Assembly (NCBI GenBank): GCA_001412425.1
Contig: LKUH01000235.1
Location: forward strand, 1 to 6,619
Length of the DNA stretch: 6,619 nt
Direction of reading: 5' to 3'
Source: Candidatus Cloacimonas sp. SDB
Lineage (GTDB): Bacteria > Cloacimonadota > Cloacimonadia > Cloacimonadales > TCS61
A program made the position numbers and the translations under genes. This document shows positions 1 through 5,614 of this stretch, piece after piece (position 1 is the stretch's first letter; each line of letters starts with the position of its first letter). Under the pieces are notes generated by a model. It worked only from the letters and a program-made list of their open reading frames with translations. It was not told where the DNA came from and searched no databases.

Positions 1-1259
1 CGAGGGATTTTGATAAAATAAACGAAAAAATCAATGATTTAGAGGATGAGCAATGGGTAACTTTTACAGAGAATGGGTTGGATTTTGGAACATGGGCAAA
101 GGATATATTAGTAAATAATTATGTTGTTGGCGATTTTCATTTAATAGCAAATTATAATGAGCTAGGAAAAAATCATTTAAGAAATTTACTTCTCTTAAAT
201 GTAGCTTATGAAAGAATTTTAATCAAAATGAAGCCAGATAGAGTTGTAACGAACGACAGTTATTATGGTATGTGGGCAATTTTGCAACATTTATCCGAAA
301 GAATGAATATTCCTTTTTACAGCCATTGGATAGGTGGTAGACAGAATGCATGGTGTTATGCTTTTAACGATTCGGCAATGAATCTTGATTTTTCTCCAGC
401 ATGGGATAATTTTTCAAAAATTCCATTAAATAATCAACAAATAAATAAAGTAAAAAATTGGTTGGATGGTCGTAATACAGGTAAAGAGATGATTTTGGAT
501 ACTGCATCTATATCTAATTGCTGTAAGTCTGAATTTGATCTCAACACGCTAAATCCTGATAAACCTTTGGCATTACTAGCTTCTAACGTTATCTGGGATT
601 TAGCAGCATTGAATAAACAAATCATCTTTAATGATATGATCGATTGGATTGCTCACACAATTCAATGGTTTGCTGATAATCAGGATTATCAATTAATTGT
701 AAAATCGCATCCTGCAGAATTAAATCCACTTATACCTGAGACCCAGGAAAGGGTTATTCCAGCATTGGAGGATAGAGATATTTCTATTCCCAAGAACGTG
801 TTCTTACTATCTCCAAATGTTAATATTTCAGTTTATCAATTACTTCCTATTTCGAATCTCGGGATTGTTCATACGTCTTCGGTAGGTTTTGAAATGGCAG
901 CATTTGAATTGCCAGTTATTACTACAGGTAAATCGCCCTATAGGGGATTTGGATTTACCTTCGATCCAAATACATCAGATGAGTATTTTCAGACAATCCA
1001 TAATATATTAACAAACAAGGTTAGCTATGATTTGAGAAAACAACTTGATTTAGTCTATAAATTTATTTTATTTTATCATTTTCATTATTATTCGAAAATA
1101 GATCTTATGGATTATTCCTGGGGTAAAACACCACGAATTAAAATTCGCTCAATAAATGAAATTCAACCAAATAAGAATCCCTATTTGGATTTTTTTGTCG
1201 ATTCAATAATCAACGGTCTCCCAATAATATCGGAAAATCGATGGCCTCCAGAGAGTTAA
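1..1259 (+). CDS. Capsule-synthesis-like (KpsC/KpsS type) GT-B glycosyltransferase, 5' end missing
   Basis: Partial gene; the stop is TAA at 1257-1259. The frame is open with no stop back to base 3, giving 418 visible residues, so the true start lies upstream of the window. The TTG at 78 sits inside continuous protein-like sequence and is unlikely to be the start. The C-terminal half has the hallmarks of capsule polysaccharide synthesis proteins: a KSHPAE motif (702-719), then HTSSVGFEMAAFELPV followed by GKSPYRGFG (870-953). This resembles the donor-binding region of KpsC/KpsS Kdo transferases (K-x-HP, then S-x-GFE...G-PV...G-x-PY-x-G). The N-terminal part includes a PDRVVTNDSYYG segment typical of the first Rossmann-like GT-B domain. 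No membrane segment or signal peptide is evident, so it is probably cytoplasmic. KpsC/KpsS use CMP-Kdo, and the next gene makes a CMP-activated acid sugar, so a CMP-nonulosonate donor is plausible. That is inference; the acceptor is unknown. Confidence 0.75.
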   Translation, partial: RDFDKINEKINDLEDEQWVTFTENGLDFGTWAKDILVNNYVVGDFHLIANYNELGKNHLRNLLLLNVAYERILIKMKPDRVVTNDSYYGMWAILQHLSERMNIPFYSHWIGGRQNAWCYAFNDSAMNLDFSPAWDNFSKIPLNNQQINKVKNWLDGRNTGKEMILDTASISNCCKSEFDLNTLNPDKPLALLASNVIWDLAALNKQIIFNDMIDWIAHTIQWFADNQDYQLIVKSHPAELNPLIPETQERVIPALEDRDISIPKNVFLLSPNVNISVYQLLPISNLGIVHTSSVGFEMAAFELPVITTGKSPYRGFGFTFDPNTSDEYFQTIHNILTNKVSYDLRKQLDLVYKFILFYHFHYYSKIDLMDYSWGKTPRIKIRSINEIQPNKNPYLDFFVDSIINGLPIISENRWPPES

Positions 1260-1312
1260 TTTTAGAATAGAAGAGAATGATAATCACTAATGCAGAAGAG
1301 ATGTTTTCGTAA

Positions 1313-2029
1313 ATGATTGACAAGATTATTGATATATCTGAAAATATTGCGATAATTCCTGCAAGGGGACAATCCAAGAGAATACCACGGAAAAATATTC
1401 GATTTTTTCTTGGTAAACCGTTGATTGCATATACTATTGAAGCTGCAATAAAATCTAAATTATTTTCAATGATTATTGTTAGCACTGACAGCGAGGAAAT
1501 TGCAGAGATTTCTAAGAAATACGGGGCTGAAGTGCCTTATTTAAGAGATAAAAATCTTTCAGATGATTTCTGTCCCGTCTCGCTTGCTACTCTTGATGTC
1601 ATTGAAAAATTGGAAAGTGAATCTGAAAAATATACATATGTAGCACAATTAATGGCCAATTGTCCGTTACGGGATCATTCAGATATAATTGACAGTTATC
1701 GACAATTTATCGAAACAGATTCTGCTTCGCAAATATCAATAATGAAGTACGGCTGGTTTAATCCCTGGTGGGCAATGGAGTGCGATGAACATCACAAATT
1801 GTCACCTCTATTCACGGAACAGTTGAATAAACGCAGCCAGGATTTGCCGAAGTTATATTGTCCTACAGGAGCAATCTGGTGGGCTAAAGTGGAATCCCTT
1901 AAAAAAGAAAAAACATTTCATACAAACAACAAATCCGGATGGGAAATTTCAGTCATTAACGGTATTGACATTGATACGGAAGAGGATTGGGAGATAGCAG
2001 AACTATTCATGAAATATCAAAGAGCATGA
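1313..2029 (+). CDS. CMP-nonulosonate (acylneuraminate) cytidylyltransferase, NeuA/LegF/PseF family
   Basis: Activates a nonulosonic acid with CTP to the CMP-sugar, in the cytoplasm. It has 238 residues, the usual size for single-domain members. The N-terminal nucleotide-binding loop IIPARGQSKRIPRKN (residues 14-28) is diagnostic, with Gln20 where Gly is usual (RGGSKR). STD follows at 57-59. QLMANCPLRD (112-121) stands where NeuA enzymes have a QPTSPLR-like motif. The metal-binding C-terminal motif IDIDTEEDW is at 218-226. The start at 1313 gives an 11-residue lead before the conserved strand. The Shine-Dalgarno is weak, but an in-frame ATG at 1301 is closed by TAA at 1310, so no longer start is possible. 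It follows gene 1 after 53 bases and is 3 bases from the next gene. Family assignment is firm; whether the substrate is legionaminic, pseudaminic, neuraminic or another acid cannot be read from the sequence. Confidence 0.9.
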   Translation: MIDKIIDISENIAIIPARGQSKRIPRKNIRFFLGKPLIAYTIEAAIKSKLFSMIIVSTDSEEIAEISKKYGAEVPYLRDKNLSDDFCPVSLATLDVIEKLESESEKYTYVAQLMANCPLRDHSDIIDSYRQFIETDSASQISIMKYGWFNPWWAMECDEHHKLSPLFTEQLNKRSQDLPKLYCPTGAIWWAKVESLKKEKTFHTNNKSGWEISVINGIDIDTEEDWEIAELFMKYQRA

Positions 2030-2032
2030 TGT

Positions 2033-2938
2033 ATGTCAAAAAATAATACTGCCCTCTTTACAACGGTTTATCCTGAGGGTACCATATATTTAAGAGATTG
2101 GTATTTGTCCGTTGTATCCCAAAATACAGAGAATTTTGATATTTGGGTGGGATGTGATCGTATTTCACCCGATTTTGCACAGGACGCGATGGGTTCTCAT
2201 CTAAATGCAACATGGATAATCCGGAGAGATGATGAATCTCCTGCCCAATTCAGGGAAAGAACAGTACGACAGATGATTGATGAGTATTCTTACATTATAT
2301 TTGTTGATAGTGATGACATACTTAATCCCACACGGGTTCTTTCTGCACAGAAAGCCTTGGCCCATCATGATGTATATGGATGTGCAATGCAGATTATTGA
2401 TGAATCTGGAATGAACACTCCCATAATATTCAGTGCTCCAGTATCCGTTTCGTTTCAAGAACTCCTGCTGACTAACAACATTTTTGGCCTTTCAAACACA
2501 GCATATTGTTCTGATATTTTAAAAAAATGTTTGCCCTTTCCGAAAGATGTGATTTTACTTGACTGGTTTATTGCGACCAGGGCAATGATCAATGATGCAG
2601 ATTTGTATTTTGATAAAGAAATTAATATGAAATATCGCCAGCATTCCTTGAATACAGCACGAGTTGTTCCCCCGTTCACAAAAGAACAGATTATCAAGGC
2701 AACAGAATTAGTAATTCAACATTACGAATTATTACTAACCAACATACCCGAAATAGGATCAATAATAAAAAGAAACATCATTCGTGAACGAGAAAATGTC
2801 AAGTTGTTTTACGATTGCATTCGGCAATCAGAAGAAATATTTTCTGAATACATCCAAAAATTGAATGAAATGCCTTCAGAACACATCTGGTGGTCATGCG
2901 TTGCCCATAAGGAGTTGGAACAACTATGGAAAAAATAG
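2033..2938 (+). CDS. GT-A (GT2-like) glycosyltransferase of unrecognised subfamily
   Basis: A 301-residue protein with a GT2-like N-terminal domain. It opens with a beta strand and TTVYPEGTIYLRDWYLSVVSQ (residues 10-30), then FDIWVGCD (35-42), and has an acidic metal/nucleotide-binding motif FVDSDD at 90-95. Distal elements are LDWFIATRA (176-184) and YRQHSLNTA (201-209), resembling the acceptor-side D-W and Y-R-Q-H-x-x-N signatures of GT2 enzymes. The last 80 or so residues are charged and helical. No transmembrane helices are visible, so it is a cytoplasmic or peripheral enzyme. It starts 3 bases after the cytidylyltransferase stop without a clear ribosome binding site, suggesting translational coupling, and it overlaps the synthase gene by 13 bases. 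Its place between the CMP-transferase and the synthase suggests it handles the nonulosonate or a sugar next to it. Donor and acceptor are unknown, and I do not recognise a characterised homologue. Confidence 0.75.
   Translation: MSKNNTALFTTVYPEGTIYLRDWYLSVVSQNTENFDIWVGCDRISPDFAQDAMGSHLNATWIIRRDDESPAQFRERTVRQMIDEYSYIIFVDSDDILNPTRVLSAQKALAHHDVYGCAMQIIDESGMNTPIIFSAPVSVSFQELLLTNNIFGLSNTAYCSDILKKCLPFPKDVILLDWFIATRAMINDADLYFDKEINMKYRQHSLNTARVVPPFTKEQIIKATELVIQHYELLLTNIPEIGSIIKRNIIRERENVKLFYDCIRQSEEIFSEYIQKLNEMPSEHIWWSCVAHKELEQLWKK
2911..2914 (+). promoter_or_regulatory. Ribosome binding site for the nonulosonate synthase
   Basis: GGAG lies inside the 3' end of the upstream glycosyltransferase gene, 11 bases before the ATG at 2926. 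It supports that start, and therefore the 13-base overlap between the two genes. Confidence 0.6.
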
Positions 2939-3978
2939 AATTCGATGGAAAAATTATCGGGAAAGGTGAAATGCCCTATTTCATTGCCGAGATCGGGTCA
3001 AATCATAATGGAGACATGGATTTATGCAAAAAAATAGTTGACTCAGCCAAAGTGTGTGGTGCCGATGCGGTCAAATTTCAGTCCTGGACAAAAACATCAC
3101 TTATTTCAAAAGCTGAATATGCACGAAATACCCAATATTCTGATAAAAAACGTCATTTTGGGACATTAGAGGAGATGGTCGAAAAATACCAACTCACAAC
3201 AGACCAGCATTTTGAAATTGCAGATTACTGCAAGAAAAATGACATCACTTTTATTTCCAGTTGTTTTTCAAATGAAGAGGTTGATTTACTCGATTCCTTA
3301 AAAGTTCCATTCTTTAAAATTGCTTCAATGGATGTCAATAATCTCCCCTTGCTCGAATATATCGCCAGCAAAGGCCGGCCGGTAATTCTCTCGACAGGAA
3401 TGGCTTCAATCGGAGAGATTGAAGCTGCAATCAATACACTAAAATCATACGGTTCGGGCCCGATCATACTTTTACATTGCGTATCGATTTATCCCCCGGA
3501 TTATCACACAATCAACCTCAGAAATATTGCCACGCTTGAAATGGTATTTAATGTGCCTGTCGGGTTCAGTGATCATACTATAGGAACGGCAGTGCCGATT
3601 GCGGCAATAGCTCTTGGAGCCTGTGTTATTGAAAAGCATTTTACCCTTGATAAAAATCTTGAAGGTTGGGATCACGCAATCTCGGCTGATCCGATGGAAA
3701 TGAAAACGATAGTTCAAGATGGAAAAGATGTTTTTCATTCTCTTGGAAGCTCAACCCGCATTGTGCTCGAAGATGAAATGAATAAAAGAAAAAAGTTCAG
3801 AAGAAGCGCTGTACTAAAAAGGAATATGAAAAAAGGAGAAATAATTACTCAAGACGACATTGAATTTAAGAGACCAGGTTGCGGTATTAGGCCTGATGAA
3901 ATGAAATATGTTATTGGAAGGAAGCTGGCACTTGATTTAGAAGAAGATTGTATGTTGGAATGGATTTATTTGAACTAA
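2926..3978 (+). CDS. Nonulosonic acid synthase, NeuB/LegI family, with C-terminal SAF domain
   Basis: Condenses phosphoenolpyruvate with a 6-carbon N-acyl mannosamine-type sugar to form a nonulosonic acid. It has 350 residues, the normal full length. The N-terminal TIM-barrel domain shows IAEIGSNHNGD (20-30), AVKFQSW (48-54), KIASMD (131-136), LLHCVSIYPPD (182-192), GFSDHTIG (213-220) and EKHFTLD (236-242). The loop usually written G-P-D reads GWDHAIS here (247-253), with Trp248 for Pro. The C-terminal antifreeze-like SAF domain (about 290-350) contains KKGEIITQDDI and RPGCGI. By eye its Arg316 aligns with Arg314 of Neisseria NeuB, which contacts the N-acetyl group of the substrate from the partner subunit, so a domain-swapped dimer is expected. 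The start is supported by a GGAG site 11 bases upstream. Assignment as a NeuB-family synthase is firm; choosing between NeuB, LegI and PseI substrates is inference, with a legionaminic-type precursor favoured by the neighbours. Confidence 0.93.
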   Translation: MEKIEFDGKIIGKGEMPYFIAEIGSNHNGDMDLCKKIVDSAKVCGADAVKFQSWTKTSLISKAEYARNTQYSDKKRHFGTLEEMVEKYQLTTDQHFEIADYCKKNDITFISSCFSNEEVDLLDSLKVPFFKIASMDVNNLPLLEYIASKGRPVILSTGMASIGEIEAAINTLKSYGSGPIILLHCVSIYPPDYHTINLRNIATLEMVFNVPVGFSDHTIGTAVPIAAIALGACVIEKHFTLDKNLEGWDHAISADPMEMKTIVQDGKDVFHSLGSSTRIVLEDEMNKRKKFRRSAVLKRNMKKGEIITQDDIEFKRPGCGIRPDEMKYVIGRKLALDLEEDCMLEWIYLN

Positions 3979-4012
3979 TAAATTATTAATTTAAACATTC
4001 AATAATGTTTTT

Positions 4013-4016
4013 AGGT
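4013..4016 (+). promoter_or_regulatory. Candidate ribosome binding site that decides the acyltransferase start
   Basis: AGGT lies 9 bases before the ATG at 4026, while the earlier in-frame ATG at 4005 is preceded only by AT-rich sequence without a Shine-Dalgarno. This favours 4026 as the start. The match is short, so the evidence is modest. Confidence 0.4.
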
Positions 4017-4025
4017 AATTTCATT

Positions 4026-4487
4026 ATGGATTTCATGGAATATTTTTCTAGGTGTAAAATGAGATTCAATAATTGGACACCACCGCGATTTCAACATGGA
4101 AAATTAAATGAATACAACTGGTTGGTACAATATCCTGAAAATTTGGTATTGGGTTATATGACAGATATCGGTGCATTTTCATACATTAATGCAAAATATG
4201 GTGTTGTAATAGAGGATTTTGTTCAAATCGGATCACACACATCGATTTATTCGCATTCAACAATCGATAATAAAAAAGGTCCAGTAAAATTTGAAAAAAA
4301 CTGCCGAATTGGGTCACATTCGATTATAATGCCTTTTGTTTCAATAGGAAAGAATTCAATAATCGGTGCATTCAGCTTTGTTAACAAAAATATTCCCGAA
4401 AATGTGTTGGCATATGGGATTCCTGTAAAAATAATTCGAAATCTAACACTAGAAGAATTGAAACAATTGGAGAGCGATTGTGAATGA
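4026..4487 (+). CDS. Left-handed beta-helix (hexapeptide repeat) acyltransferase, probably sugar N-acyltransferase
   Basis: Likely acetylates the 4-amino group left by the adjacent aminotransferase, using acetyl-CoA. From ATG 4026 it has 153 residues; an upstream in-frame ATG at 4005 would add seven but lacks a ribosome binding site. Residues 40-135 form the hexapeptide-repeat helix, visible as LGYMTDIGAFSYINA, VVIEDFVQIGSHTSIYS, a loop STIDNKKGPV, RIGSHSIIMP, VSIGKNSIIGAFSFVNK and the closing YGIPVK. His71 or His77 are candidate catalytic residues by analogy with LbH acetyltransferases. PglD/LegH enzymes of bacillosamine and legionaminate pathways carry an N-terminal Rossmann-like UDP-sugar domain of about 80 residues. 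That is absent here and replaced by about 38 residues starting MDFMEYFSRCKMRFNNW. The last four bases overlap the aminotransferase gene. The fold is firm; the substrate is inferred from context. O-acetylation of the finished sugar or glycan is an alternative. Confidence 0.82.
   Translation: MDFMEYFSRCKMRFNNWTPPRFQHGKLNEYNWLVQYPENLVLGYMTDIGAFSYINAKYGVVIEDFVQIGSHTSIYSHSTIDNKKGPVKFEKNCRIGSHSIIMPFVSIGKNSIIGAFSFVNKNIPENVLAYGIPVKIIRNLTLEELKQLESDCE
4469..4472 (+). promoter_or_regulatory. Ribosome binding site for the aminotransferase
   Basis: GGAG within the end of the acyltransferase gene, 11 bases before the ATG at 4484. It supports the start that gives a four-base ATGA overlap. Confidence 0.6.
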
Positions 4488-5614
4488 CATGGAAAATTCC
4501 CTTATTCAAAATCCTTTGGGACAACAATGATATTGAAAGTGTAAATAATGTCATATCCTCTGGCATGTCCTGGGCTGAGGGTGCAGATATCAAGGAATTT
4601 GAAATTCGACTTTCAGAGTATATTGGAACGAAATATTGCCTTGTATTCAATAATGGAACATCAGCGCTCCATGCTGCCCTCCTTGCTCATGATATCTCGA
4701 AGGGTGACGAGGTCATTGTTCCTTCCTTTACGTTTATTTCAACAGCGAACGCGTCGGTGTTTGTTGGAGCGAGACCTGTCTTTGCAGACATAGAGGAAAA
4801 AACATTAGGTCTGGACCCTCAAGATGTTGCAAATAAAATCACACCGAAGACAAAAGCAATTATTCCGGTTCATTATGGCGGATGCCCCTGCAATGTGAAG
4901 GAATTAAGAAAAATTGCTGATGAAAATGGATTACTTCTAATCGAAGATGCTGCTGAAGCATTCGGGGCTGAAGTTAGAGGTCAGAAAGTTGGAACAATTG
5001 GAGATTCAGCAATGTTCAGCTTCTGCCAGAATAAGATAATTACAACCGGGGAAGGCGGGGCCATTGTCACGGATTCCAAAGAATTGTTTGAGAAAATGAA
5101 ATTAATCCGTTCACATGGACGGAATGATAATTCTGCGTATTTTAATTCAACGAAAAATCCAGATTATGTATCCTTGGGTTATAACTATCGAATGTCTACA
5201 ATTTTAGCTGCCTTGGGAATATCTCAAATGCGGAAGATTGAACAAATTCTTCAAAAGAGAATTGCCTGCGCTGATTACTACTCAAAAAAATTAAAAAATG
5301 AGAATTTAAATTTGGTAACTCCATCGATACCGCATGGATACGCACATGTATATCAACTATACTCTATTAGAGTCCAAAAAAGAGATGAATTAATGAGATA
5401 TCTTGCGGAAAAGGGGATAATGTCAAAAGTATATTTCAATCCCGTTCATTTCACGCATTTTTATCGAAATGTATTACATTACAATGACTATCTACCAGTT
5501 ACTGAAAGAATGGCTAAGGAAATATTATCTCTTCCAATTTATCCCGGATTAACAGAGAATGAACTGGATTATGTGATTGAGCAAATCAATAATTTTGATG
5601 GAGAACCAACATGA
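4484..5614 (+). CDS. DegT/DnrJ/EryC1 family PLP-dependent sugar 4-aminotransferase
   Basis: Transfers an amino group, usually from glutamate, to C4 of an NDP-4-keto-6-deoxy sugar; it acts directly after the dehydratase encoded next. It has 376 residues, standard for the family, and all key elements are present: NNGTSALHAA (56-65) for the PLP phosphate, VPSFTFISTANA around 85-96, PVHYGG (128-133), IEDAAEAFGA (153-162) with Asp155 expected to pair with the PLP ring nitrogen, and SFCQNKIITTGEGG (179-192) with Lys184 as the Schiff-base lysine. LGYNYRMS and the C-terminal SKVYFNPVH and LPIYPGLTENELD segments are typical of the sugar aminotransferase clade that includes PglE, LegC and perosamine synthases. 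It overlaps both neighbours by four bases (ATGA), indicating tight translational coupling. Context points to a LegC/PglE-like role; the exact sugar and the configuration at C4 are not decided by sequence alone. Confidence 0.92.
   Translation: MTWKIPLFKILWDNNDIESVNNVISSGMSWAEGADIKEFEIRLSEYIGTKYCLVFNNGTSALHAALLAHDISKGDEVIVPSFTFISTANASVFVGARPVFADIEEKTLGLDPQDVANKITPKTKAIIPVHYGGCPCNVKELRKIADENGLLLIEDAAEAFGAEVRGQKVGTIGDSAMFSFCQNKIITTGEGGAIVTDSKELFEKMKLIRSHGRNDNSAYFNSTKNPDYVSLGYNYRMSTILAALGISQMRKIEQILQKRIACADYYSKKLKNENLNLVTPSIPHGYAHVYQLYSIRVQKRDELMRYLAEKGIMSKVYFNPVHFTHFYRNVLHYNDYLPVTERMAKEILSLPIYPGLTENELDYVIEQINNFDGEPT
5600..5603 (+). promoter_or_regulatory. Ribosome binding site for the 4,6-dehydratase
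   Basis: GGAG in the last codons of the aminotransferase gene, 7 bases before the ATG at 5611. It supports that start and the ATGA overlap. Confidence 0.6.

Noticed and set aside
1260..1312. Possible promoter or terminator in the gap after the first gene
   Set aside because: No stem-loop with a T-run and no convincing -10/-35 or box A element; only a repeated AGAAGAGA-like purine run is visible.
1210..1485. Antisense open frame of 91 codons crossing the gap before the cytidylyltransferase
   Set aside because: It overlaps the conserved N-terminal motif of the cytidylyltransferase on the other strand, has no recognisable motif, and is explained as a shadow in AT-rich sequence.
3371..3381. GC-rich GGCCGGCC palindrome
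   Set aside because: It encodes conserved synthase residues (KGRP) and is most simply codon choice; no other regulatory context.
3225..3738. Two antisense open frames of 80-88 codons inside the synthase gene
   Set aside because: They lie opposite strongly conserved NeuB motifs and have no family resemblance.
4005..4025. Seven-residue N-terminal extension of the acyltransferase from ATG 4005
   Set aside because: No ribosome binding site precedes 4005, whereas AGGT precedes 4026; the longer form cannot be excluded.
4548..4793. Forward 81-codon frame inside the aminotransferase gene
   Set aside because: It is a frame-shifted reading of conserved aminotransferase sequence and low in plausible protein character.
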